Source: Discostella pseudostelligera
Taxonomy: Eukaryota > Bacillariophyta > Thalassiosirophyceae > Thalassiosirales > Thalassiosiraceae
Length of the DNA stretch: 18,210 nt
Assembly: GCA_036940085.1 (NCBI GenBank)
Contig: JALLBK010000730.1
Span: forward strand, 1 to 18,210
Direction of reading: 5' to 3'
The notes under the pieces are model-generated. The model did no database searches and was not told the DNA's origin. It saw only the letters and a program-made list of their open reading frames with translations. This document shows, one piece after another, positions 7,803 through 17,084 of this stretch; within the stretch, counting starts at the first letter, position 1, and every line of letters starts with the position of its first letter. A program made the translations under genes and the position numbers.

Positions 7803-9326
7803 ATGACCATGACGACGAGAGGAACTGATCGTACTACTACCGGCGGTGGAATACTGCGCTCTCGCCCTCGCTACTCTGCTGTCTCGAAAGAGGCGATCGA
7901 CAATAATGCGGAAACAACCAGCTCAGCACATTCTTTTCCCTTTACCTCAACCGCTAGTGCATGTGATGGCAATCACCAATCTGTCGTCGCTGCCACCGCT
8001 CGCACAGAAATAATAATGTCGGAGGAGGCGACGTCGACATTGGCGAGTATTAGCAGCAGCAGCGGTAGCAGCAGTAGTCGACCAAAAGTGCGAACGTTGG
8101 CAGATTTGGCATCATCTTCTACCAGCCTTAGTTCGGAGGCAAGCGGCATACCTGCTAGCGAGAGGGGAAATGTGGCAACGCATAAGCCAAGAACCATTTC
8201 AGGCACTACAACACGACGAGAAGGGGATAACAATCATCTCAGTTTGCAGTCAACTCTCCATATTTCAGAAAAGGGAACTCCTTATATAAAAGAAATTTCA
8301 GGATCAGGACCTGACAATATTGTCGATGCTGATTCAGTGATTGCATTGGGAGTTATGGGAGAGGATGGACAACAAGTTCGGTTCTGTGAGTATGTTGACG
8401 AGGCTGGCGAGAATGTTGAAGGATGTGCATCGAGTAGCAGAGATAGATTGGGTGAAAGGATAAATTCTGAGGTAGATGAAGATGATTTTGATGTCAATGC
8501 AGAAGTCCATAATTCTGACTCGGATGGCAGTAGTAGTCTTGGGAGTGAAGCTGATGAAGAAATATTGCATGAATTGGGATTATCCGAATTGATCTTGGAC
8601 GATGATGACTTTGGGTGTGAAGAATCGGAAGCGAGAATTGCAATGGATTCCAAAAGTCTTCGTTCATTTCGCATATTATGGGAATTACTCTCTCGGTGGG
8701 CCACACCGTCGACGGTAGAGTTGGTACTTCACTTTCAAGGGAATCGATCACCGTCGCAACATCAGGACGGCTCCTCTACAAACCTACCCTTGGAACAATG
8801 CACCACGGATGTAGAAACTTCAGTATGTTCTAGAAATACAGTCATCATCGGTGCGTCTAGACAGGCAAGCATAATGTCCATGTTGAAAATGCACATTCCT
8901 CGTTCCTTGTCCGAATTAACAATGATGCAACGCGGCACGGAAAATAGTATCGATCAGCGAAATGCCGAGCAACGCCTCGCTGACCTTGTTCGGACGTTTG
9001 ATCCATCCGCTCCGGCTGCTGACTTGAATATGAAGTACTGGAAGGGTTTGACCACGATTCTGATTGCTATTGCATTTCCCTGCGAATATCCCACGAGCAG
9101 TGCGATTGACGCAAACGACGAATTATTGCTCCCTCCATCAATACAAAGTTTGAGCATGGCATCATCAGAATATCGTTATTTGACTCGGTCTGTATTTAGC
9201 AGCTTGAGTGGTATTGCGGATCGATCAACTGACACTCCTTCGTCCAGCAATTTAATTCTGTCCTTGGAAGAATCCAGCTCGCTCTTCTTCGATGGATTGC
9301 ATTGCGCGCCAACTATTGATTTATGA
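7803..9326 (+). CDS. Ser/Thr-rich acidic protein of uncertain identity, possibly RPAP2-related
   Basis: Uninterrupted 507-residue frame from ATG 7803. Residues 1-250 are low complexity: Ser/Thr-rich (runs of Ser near 83-95), a basic ILRSRPRYSAVSKE segment near 18-31, then a strongly acidic region (VDEDDFDVNAE, SEADEEILHELG, LILDDDDFG). Two blocks look folded: FRILWELLSRWATPSTVELVLHF (about 289-311), and a segment near 395-425 with LVRTFDPSAP and NMKYWKGLTTILIAIAFP. Their order and flavour weakly recall the C-terminal half of plant RPAP2 (RNA polymerase II CTD phosphatase-like), but the diagnostic Rtr1 zinc-finger domain is absent; this is a guess from recall. If correct, upstream exons may be lost in the assembly join at 7690. 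The last 151 bp overlap exon 4 of nuclease copy B on the other strand, so one of the two ends may be mis-predicted. Confidence 0.6.
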   Translation: MTMTTRGTDRTTTGGGILRSRPRYSAVSKEAIDNNAETTSSAHSFPFTSTASACDGNHQSVVAATARTEIIMSEEATSTLASISSSSGSSSSRPKVRTLADLASSSTSLSSEASGIPASERGNVATHKPRTISGTTTRREGDNNHLSLQSTLHISEKGTPYIKEISGSGPDNIVDADSVIALGVMGEDGQQVRFCEYVDEAGENVEGCASSSRDRLGERINSEVDEDDFDVNAEVHNSDSDGSSSLGSEADEEILHELGLSELILDDDDFGCEESEARIAMDSKSLRSFRILWELLSRWATPSTVELVLHFQGNRSPSQHQDGSSTNLPLEQCTTDVETSVCSRNTVIIGASRQASIMSMLKMHIPRSLSELTMMQRGTENSIDQRNAEQRLADLVRTFDPSAPAADLNMKYWKGLTTILIAIAFPCEYPTSSAIDANDELLLPPSIQSLSMASSEYRYLTRSVFSSLSGIADRSTDTPSSSNLILSLEESSSLFFDGLHCAPTIDL

Positions 9327-11217
9327 TTAGTTGCAAATAGACTCGGCGCTTTGCACCTGAAACACCCATCATGTGAATTAATGTCATATTTTTGATTTGT
9401 CAAGCATACCTGATGAAAGGTCGCATCGCACGCAGCCACTCTGTTGCATGATACTATGCCAGAATCCGCTTTGAATGCATCCCAAGCAAATAGATGCAAC
9501 ATCAGGCGGCTTCAGGATACGCGAAAAAGGCATAGGTGTCGTGTAACTCACCCCAGATATCAATTGACTCTGAGCAAATGCCACACTGGTCCGGATAATT
9601 CATTTCCACTGCGGGTTCAACTTGCGAGGAGAGTTTTGGTCTTTTCGTTTTATCAGCTACCTTGTCACTACAATTGGTGAGCGGGTTCGATTTGGTCGAT
9701 GTAGATGCGACGTTGTTGTTCATCCAGTTGGGAGGAGCCTGACTTTGAAGAATTCGTTCTCTTTCCGATAAAGAGATCTTGATATGAATATTGCCATGAT
9801 GAATGTAAGCTAAAGACGATGCATTCCAAAATGTTGCTCGGTCTTCCGAAGTTGCTTTTGTCTTTTTCTTCGAACTCGGCGATACAAATGACTTATCCCA
9901 ATCAAGCGACGGATCCATGATGACCTTAGTGCAAAGACGATGAAGTTAGCATGTACGAGTAGATGAAAGTAAAAGTAAGTCATCATATGCTCATAACCGA
10001 CCTTCATTGCCTTGACATCTCCAATACCAGGCTGTTTCCTCAGATGAAGGTATTCCAGAAAAGTCGGATTTTTCATTTGCTCATTAATGTGAAGCTTTAT
10101 CTGTTCCATAGTCTTTGTTGGCGGTCTCCTGGGGTTGAATGACTTTTGAAAGCTTTCCAATTGCCGAATCAAGAACTTGATGGTGTCCAATTTGTTTCGC
10201 GTGCAAAATACCTCAATTCCTGGAAATTCTCCGCTTTCGATTTGCTTTCTACGTTAACAACATCATTGCACTGATATCAGAGCGAAGCAAAATAATCCAG
10301 CAATCAGATCAACAATCCATGAAAACTTACCGAATCGTCTTCACTCGTTTCAAGCTTTTATCTCTCTCAACTGGTGTCTTGACACCCACGAAGAAGCACT
10401 TGGCCCTGTCCTCATCGTCCTCCATCAAGAACAACTTTTGTCTGACACCACAATGCCGTAGCTTGTACATTTGAGCCTCAAAGAAGGAGAGGGGTTTGTA
10501 CTTTTTGCTATCTTGTATAAGACATTGACTCAAGTCTTCGACATTCTTTCGTTCAATGACCAAATCCAGTACTCGTTCATCCATAATTTGACCTGTGGCC
10601 TTTGAGAGTAATCGAGCTACGAACAGGAAGTCCGCTGATGGCAGTGTTGTTATTTCCGAATACTTCCCACCGAAATGATTGTTAATATTGTTTTCAACAG
10701 TGGGAAGAAAGTTGTCCTTGCGACATCCGAATTCACGATGGTCCATTAATAGTACAATCCTCCATGTTCCATTGGCATTCAATGGAACTTCTGGCGGCAA
10801 TGGCTCTTCATCATGATCATCAATATCTACGCTGTCTTGAGTAATGTATTTGTTCTTTGAAGCTGAATTCTCCATCTCTGTAGTCTTCTTAGATGCATTG
10901 TCGTTTGATTGCTCATAATTTGAACACTGCAGCGCAGCAGTTTGAGGTGGATTACATCCCAATTTTTTTACCTCGACGTCACCATCACCATTGTCAGCAG
11001 GGTGGTCGACAAGAAGATCAACACTCTTCCGTTTCAAACTCAGTGACAGACCAGATTTATTCCAGATGGAATCGTCCGAAGAGGTGGAGCCACCATCGTC
11101 GTCGTCATCATTGCCGTGGGGAGATTTAGCACCGACGCAGCTGCATTCGACTTCATCTTCATCATTAAAGTTACAGGAATCTCCATCATCGCTCGATTCA
11201 ATGGTGATTACATCCAT
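9176..11217 (-). CDS. MUS81-like ERCC4 nuclease with C-terminal SLX1-like zinc finger, copy B
   Basis: Tandem paralogue of the copy ending at 5358. Exons 11217-10331, 10248-10002, 9924-9552 and 9468-9176 (minus) give 599 residues; introns of 82, 77 and 83 nt share the phases 2, 0, 1 of copy A. The N-terminus keeps MDVITIESSDD and one DSIWN motif (49-53); the rest of the leader has diverged. The nuclease domain has D159, R161 and E162 in WRIVLLMDHRE, E222-R223-K224 and D228 in IERKNVED, but the GD motif is AD (A195-D196); the metal-binding Asp stays, so activity is plausible. The HhH-like segment is TFLEYLHLRKQPGIGDVKAMK. The linker is about 35 residues longer than in copy A and has a basic KTKRPKL, a possible nuclear signal. 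Finger ligands: C492, C495, C510, C516, H521, C524, C538, C541. The tail lacks the acidic motif of copy A. Its last 151 bp are antisense to the coding end of the plus-strand neighbour. Confidence 0.85.
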
Positions 11218-11574
11218 ATTGAACTATCCAATGAAAATACTTGAACTTCTTCCAGTGGATGTGGTGCATTCAGTTGCAACGACAGTAGATTTTAAACATC
11301 GCTCTAGTATCATCCATGCTCATGGTCATGGTCTGGTGCTGGAGCGGCGGGCGGGTTGGTGGCGGGTCGGTGGTGGTATTCCACGGATTGAATGTACAAG
11401 GTATCGCTAAATTGCCTGAAGGCGGCAAGACGTGCCACCCGCCCAGCGCCGCCTCCTGGCCGCCGCGCCGCGCCGCCCCGGCCGGCCGCCTTCCTTTCCC
11501 AATCCTCGACATCCATAACCATAACCATAACCATAACCATACAATAAAACAAAGCCCAATCAATAATCAATACC
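11218..11574. promoter_or_regulatory. Divergent intergenic region with GC-rich block and CCATAA repeat
   Basis: 357 bp between nuclease B (minus) and the broken LRR gene (plus). It holds an extremely GC-rich block at about 11429-11490, full of GCCGCC and GGCCGGCC, and four perfect CCATAA units (11513-11536) plus a near copy. Open frames here on either strand, such as the Trp-Leu repeat on the minus strand, come from these repeats. Confidence 0.55.
11513..11542 (+). repeat. CCATAA hexanucleotide microsatellite
   Basis: Four perfect tandem CCATAA units followed by CCATAC, about 33 bp upstream of the ATG at 11575. This is a short simple repeat; it does not match a known telomere repeat. Confidence 0.8.
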
Positions 11575-13383
11575 ATGGCAGAAGTGGACGTAGGCCCTCA
11601 AGCTGTGGCTGGCTATCAAAGTCCAAATGTAAAATGCCACGAAGCCAATTCTGAAACAGTGGATCGACCGACATTGCTGGTTTGGCAGTATCAACCTCAG
11701 ACAACTTCTTGGATTTAGATAAGTTCAATGAGTATGACCAACAATATAAGATGGTGATGATAGGTCGTGCCATCAGCAAGAGTGCACATTTGCGTGAGCT
11801 GAGTATTCAAGGTCATCGACATGGATTGAAATCATTTTTCACTTGGATTGTCCGGAATCGGTCAATTGAACACTTGACTATCGATCAGATTGACCTCTCT
11901 GATGAGGACGTGGATATTTTCAATCATCGCCCCATTCATCGAACACAACGTGAATCTCCGCTGCATTGAAATAAACCTTACTCGACTTAGTAGAATCAGC
12001 TCTGTCATTTCGGCTCCGTCGCAATGTGGGACAAATCGATTGGAGAGACTCTGTCTTCATGGTAACAGCATTGGAGATGAGGGAGCTGCAGACCTCATCA
12101 ATGCATTGACTTCAATGCCTGGGTTGCACACTTTAGTCGACCTTGAGTTGGGTTGCAATGGGGTTGGAAGGCAGGGGCTCGTGGCACTAAGTGTATTGCT
12201 GATGCATTCTGATCGCAGAGTTCATTCACTTGCGCTATCATTTAATCGAATAGACATGGATTGCATCGGCATACTTATCCGGGGATTGGTCAAGAACACT
12301 TCGCTCAAAACATTAGACATTTGCGAGCAACAGCTTCTTGATGCAACAGGTTGGCTAATTTTGATGGCTTTCGTATCGAGCCCCAGCTGTTCCTTAGAAA
12401 ATATAGATATGACTGATGAAAAGATCAGCAATGAATGTGTTGCCACCCTTGGAGCATCTTTGGCAGTCAACAAAATCATGAAATCCCTCCGGATTGGCTG
12501 CAATGAAATCACTCCAACAGGATGGCAAGACTTTTTCCAATTCTTGAAAGCTCCTACTTCAACATTAATGGACCTCGAATTAACCGGGCGTAACACAATC
12601 GATGATGAGATTGCAGTTGATATTTTTTCGGCGTTGGCAAGCAATAGTTCGTTGAAAAGATTTGCGCTTCCGGTTGCAGATGGCATTACTCCCACTGGCT
12701 GGGTTTCATGTTTTCGGCTATTGATAGGCTCTAAATCTGCTTTGGAGGAAATATACTTTGACTTGAAAAATATTGATGATGAAGGTGCTGCAATGCTGAT
12801 CCGTCTGATATCCAAACACATGAGCACTGTTAGAAAGCTTGATGTGTCTGGCAACACCGACATCACCACTGAAGGATGGCGTCTGTTTGCTGAAGTCTTC
12901 CCAGCTCAGCCTCGAAATTAGAGGAGCTGCGGATAGGCAACAGTGAAGATGGGGGCGACGACAACTACATCAACGATAACGTTGCAACTGATCTATTTGC
13001 GGCCCTTGCAAATAACTGCTTTCTGAAAGAGTTGGGTATCGATGAAGTTGATGTTTCGTTGAGCTCGCAACATGCTCTCGCCAATGTCTTATGTGACAAA
13101 ACGAGCATTGAAAGCATTTTCAAATCGAACCATTGCTTGACTGAACTCTGCTGCTATTCTTATACCGAGTATTCGACTGAACTTGTTTCATTGTTGGATT
13201 TGAACAAGTGCGAGGATAAGGCTGAAGTTGTCCGGAAGAAGATTATATTATGTTCGCCTTGGTTTCTCGGCAATGTACTATCTCCTTCAAAATGTACCTT
13301 CGCTCGTTGAATATGGAACTATTCCCGTCGCTGATGTTGCTGTAGCACTCGAGCCACCTTATAAGCGTCGCAAAGAAGGATAA
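11575..13383 (+). pseudogene. RNI-type leucine-rich repeat protein gene, broken by frameshifts
   Basis: Encodes ribonuclease-inhibitor-like leucine-rich repeats (LCLHGNSIGDEGAADLINAL, LELGCNGVGRQGLVALSVLL, LALSFNRIDMDCIGILIRGL, LRIGCNEITPTGWQDFFQFL), a family expanded in diatoms and generally used for protein binding. No single frame is complete. A frame from ATG 11575 (MAEVDVGPQ) stops at 11709; homology then moves through other frames: about 11655-11916, then to about 12898, then to about 13245, and finally to the stop at 13383 (end ...PPYKRRKEG). Each switch is a one-base change: an apparent extra base near the T-run 11917-11920, a missing base near 12894-12900, and an extra base near 13245-13250; the first switch (about 11650-11680) is less certain. 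No splice signals explain them. It is probably a recent pseudogene, or a locally error-prone sequence, since neighbouring genes are intact. Confidence 0.7.
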
Positions 13384-13537
13384 TTCATCTGACTTGTTTA
13401 TGTAGATGGATGACTGTGATACAACGCCAGCATTTGTCTCTGAATGCAGTAAACTGATTGGAGAGTTTCGTAGCGATACCCTACATAATCTAGATATCAC
13501 GACAATATTAATCCGCATGACTACATCATTCAAGTAT

Positions 13538-16500
13538 TCACATAGATTGCGTCGTTCGGATGTCACCAATGAAGATCTTCATAAACTCATCAAATGATAT
13601 TTGCCCATCATTTGACAAATCTAAAGTCTGCATCATCGACTGAACCTCGCCATCAGTATAGTTCTTATCAAAGTTCCTCATCAACTCTGCAACGTCCTCC
13701 AAGAGAAGAACTCCTCTTCTCTTCACATCTACCGCATCAAACGCCTCGCGTGGATCGAGGTATGGAAATTTGTGGCCGAGCTTGGCGACTACTGCTTTCT
13801 TAAAGTCCCTACGATTCATCATATCTATTAATGACTCCTTCATGAGTGGGGAGGCATCCATGAGTTTACGAAAGTCTCGCCCAAGCATGCGAGTAGCAAC
13901 GCAACCCTTTTTGGACATGCAGGTGGCAGTTGTGTTGCGCGATCTACCCGTGAGGAGTGAATGTTCACCGCAAAAGTTACCCTCTCCAGCTACAATTACT
14001 TGGTGGCCTCCTGCGGTAATATCAACGACACCCTTCTCAACTATGTACAGCGAGTCCCCAGGGTCACCTTCTTTGTATAGTTGTTCTCCATCTTTGAACG
14101 TCTCTGTTATCATTCCACTCTGTAGCTTCAGCAGTGCTTTTGCACGGTTGCGTTTCCTAATTTTATCCTTCTCCCTCAGAGCCAGTCCTAGACCGGTGGA
14201 AGATGCCATGTATTTATCGAAGAATTCTCTGCTTATTTCGATGACGTGGACCGGGGTTTTGCATTTGATGGTCGCCGAGCGTATCTTCAAAGGGTGCAAG
14301 AGCGCGCCTTCTCCAAAAAAATCACCCGCATGACGTTTGTTTTTGATGCCATCGTCGGTCATTACGCTAACAGTGCCGGAATTGATAAAATACTGGTTGG
14401 ATGCATACGAAACAATGCCAGGACAATAGCTTAAGATTTTGGCACAAGCCTTTTCGAGCAAAGAGTCAGGAAGATGGACATAAACACATACCATATGATC
14501 TCCTCTGTCTCCTCTGGAATGCGACCGTCATCGGCAATGGTGGAACGGTACCAATCCAATGAAGTTGATAAGATTTAGTTGGATGATCTATGCATGGCGA
14601 TAGGGAAAGAGAAACAAACACACTCACTGCTTGTAAACAATGTGTCCCTTTGGAAAGTATTTCTGCTGCATATTCTCAGATAACAAGTCATGGTAATCAC
14701 TCATCGTCATGTCGTTCCCATCGCCATCCTCATTCCCTTCGGACGAAGGTATAGGTGCAGCCTCACTTGCCAAGACGCCCGCATTACCCCCACTGGTGGT
14801 GTTACTAGTACTGCTTGATAAGAGCTTCTTCCTCGCCTGTTCCGATCCGTCAATCGCCTTAAACGAGCGCTCGATGAGACTCGTCCTTCGTCGCGTCTCG
14901 TCCTCGTTCGTGAGAATTGCCTCATCGCTCCATCCAACGGCGTCGGTGAAGAATTGCGTTTGAAGCCTCGTTTTGAACTTGCGAAATTTATCAAGCCGCT
15001 TATCTGACCCAGCCATGATGTTCGTACTTGCCGTCTTCCCCGTCACCCAGGGATGATGAAGCATTTCGAATGCAGATAGTCTCTCCTTTGGATTGCGTTC
15101 CATGAGTCGTCGAATGAGATCTCGCGCCGAGGGTGACAAGTGTCTCGTGTATGGATGGTCAGGTCCAAGTGGCAAAGGAAGGTTGACATTGCAAATATCT
15201 GCCTCGATTTCTTCGTCTGTAGCGCGTCCAGTTTCATCAAATGGATGCACACCTGTTAGCATGATGTAAACGATAATGCCCAATGCCCACATGTCTGCAG
15301 GCGGCAAAGGTGGTTTATCTCGATTGGCAAATGCCTCCGGTGGCGAGTATGCTGGAGTGAAGCCACCGGCGCCAGGGCTTTTCCGTGCACCATCCTTACC
15401 CCCACCACCTTCGCTACTCCTCCCTCTTGATGAGGAAGAAATTGTCAATATCTCATCAATATCATGATCATCGTCGTCATCATCTTCACCCTCTACTTCG
15501 GCACAGCCAAAATCAACCAATTGGATACTCCCATCCCTAGTCTCGGACGTACTTAACATCAAATTCTCCGGCTTGATATCATTGTGCACCACGCCAATAC
15601 CATGCAAGAAATCAAGGGCTGATGCCACCTCGCGCAATAGACGTGCAGCATCTGCCTCGGAATATGCACCATGATTTACCAAATGATCAAACATCTCACC
15701 ACCCTCAACTAAATCCAAAATCAGATAGTAGTACCCACCAACTTCCTCCTTATCACTCTTTGTATCTGCATCTTCATCACTAGACGATGCATCACCCTCA
15801 AAATGCTCCCTCAATGCACAAATGTGCGGATGACCTCCCCACTTTTGTATCCGTAACAATGCCTCCATCTCCCGTTGGAAATCTTCTCGACTTGCTAAAC
15901 TTTTGGGTATACGCTTCAATGCCACCCGTTCCCCGGTGCGTTTGGATGTGGCTAAAAATACATGTCCAAAGGCACCTTCACCCATGGGAACTTGATTCCA
16001 ATCTACGTGGTAGGATGAGGAGAGTGATTTGCCGCGTGTGGCCTTGGAGGTTAGGATGCGGAGTGTGCGTGAGCGTTGGATGTTGAGACGTCGATTGTGA
16101 TTATGTTGATGTTGATGATGAAATATATCGTCGTTTGCATCGAGGTTAGGATGAATGTCAGATGATACTGAGGCTGTGGAGACCGCCTCGCATTGACACT
16201 GGCCATGATGATTGGTGACAAAATCAAATAATGACAAGGGTCGAGATTGTGTTGTCAAATGTCGCATCCATGATGTATCATTGGCAGTGTTGATCCCCGT
16301 GTTGCTTCCACCACCACCATCAAGTGTGAGTAAATTTCTAGAGTGGGAAGTGATGTTTCTAATGTAGGGTTCCAAATTCGATGAAATGAATGACCAATTG
16401 CTGGTACCAACTGTAGGTGTAGGTGAAGGTGTAGGATACACACCGTCATAATGACGTTCTAATGTTGGAGGAGAAACAACATTCGACGTCTGCAACGATA

Positions 16501-16705
16501 ACAACTGAGCACCACTCTCATCATCGCCATGTTGGGTTATTCGTTGGATGACATGACCATTGTCGCATCGTTGCGTGCAATCGCCATCTTTGCTCGAAGT
16601 ATCCGTCGTCGTCGTCGCGAGAAGGGAGGAAGCGACGGCGACAACCGCAGCGACAGCAGTGGATTTGTTCGCTCCAACCTTGAGCTTGGTTGCTAGCCTG
16701 TTCAT
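13538..16705 (-). CDS. Protein kinase with two cyclic-nucleotide-binding domains and EF-hands
   Basis: Ser/Thr kinase apparently controlled by cyclic nucleotide and calcium. Exons 16705-14628, 14513-14492 (22-nt microexon) and 14392-13538 (minus) give 984 residues. Residues 1-230 are low complexity, with a hydrophobic stretch at 16-30 that may target or anchor the protein. The kinase domain (about 235-555) is CAMK-like: GEGAFGHV (242-249), K264, HNDIKPEN (374-381, Asn for the Arg of HRD), DFG (398-400), SPPE (454-457), DMWALGIIVY. Its activation segment holds an acidic and Ser/Gly-rich insert of about 40 residues (404-447). CNB domain 1 (about 683-765) contains GDRGDHMYFINSG and FGEGALL...RSAT; CNB domain 2 (about 797-885) contains EGDPGDSLYIVEKG and CGEHSLLTGRSRNTTAT, with an unusual Arg-Asn-Thr-Thr-Ala cassette. 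EF-hand 1 (922-933) is degenerate; EF-hand 2 (958-969, DLSNDGQISFDE) looks able to bind calcium. This order, kinase first, is the reverse of PKG. Confidence 0.88.
14492..14513 (-). other. 22-nt microexon in the kinase gene
   Basis: AGGAGACAGAGGAGATCATATG is flanked by CAG upstream and GTATGT downstream. It completes a Gln codon and adds GDRGDHM, rebuilding the start of the first cyclic-nucleotide-binding domain (YKQ-GDRGDHM-YFINSG). Flanking introns are 114 nt (14627-14514) and 99 nt (14491-14393). An internal CAG could also act as acceptor, giving a 13-nt exon that drops three residues in frame. Confidence 0.75.
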
Positions 16706-17084
16706 AACTGAAATGTTAGAAAGTGTGTCGGGTGACGATCATTAAAGTGTCGATGATCGAGGTAGTAGTAGAGATTTAAAGGTCGAGGTCGACACGGGAG
16801 CACACGACACGTGGAAGAGAGAAGTATTCGACACGTGGAATACCATTTCGTCAGGATGGACCTTCCTCATTCGATACTCGGTTCCTCACGACAATAATAG
16901 TCAGGCAATTTCTATTACTATTACTCAACCAACAGAAAAGAGTAGATGCTATTCTACTCCGTTACTCTATTGTACACTTCACATATTTTTGTGCACTCCA
17001 GACACATTCACATGTACACTCCGGTTATCACGTTGCATTTAGGTCATGCAAAAATTGCCATGATTTGCCATTGCGTCATCAAAG
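16706..17084. promoter_or_regulatory. Upstream region of the kinase gene with two G-boxes
   Basis: 379 bp between the kinase start (16705) and the TLDc gene stop (17085), both minus strand. CGACACGTGGAA occurs twice, 24 bp apart (CACGTG cores 16808-16813 and 16832-16837), about 105-130 bp upstream of the kinase ATG. CACGTGG is a G-box bound by bZIP/bHLH factors and matches sites upstream of NMT and in the 1588-1771 cluster. The remainder is AT-rich without genes. Confidence 0.5.

Noticed and set aside
11270..11654. Overlapping open frames on both strands upstream of the LRR gene
   Set aside because: They are produced by the GC-rich block and CCATAA repeats (Leu-Trp or His-Asn runs) and have no homology that I recognise.
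13243..13569. 108-codon minus-strand open frame and nearby small plus-strand frame at 13406-13597
   Set aside because: Antisense to the LRR 3' end or to the kinase 3' end; neither shows conserved motifs.
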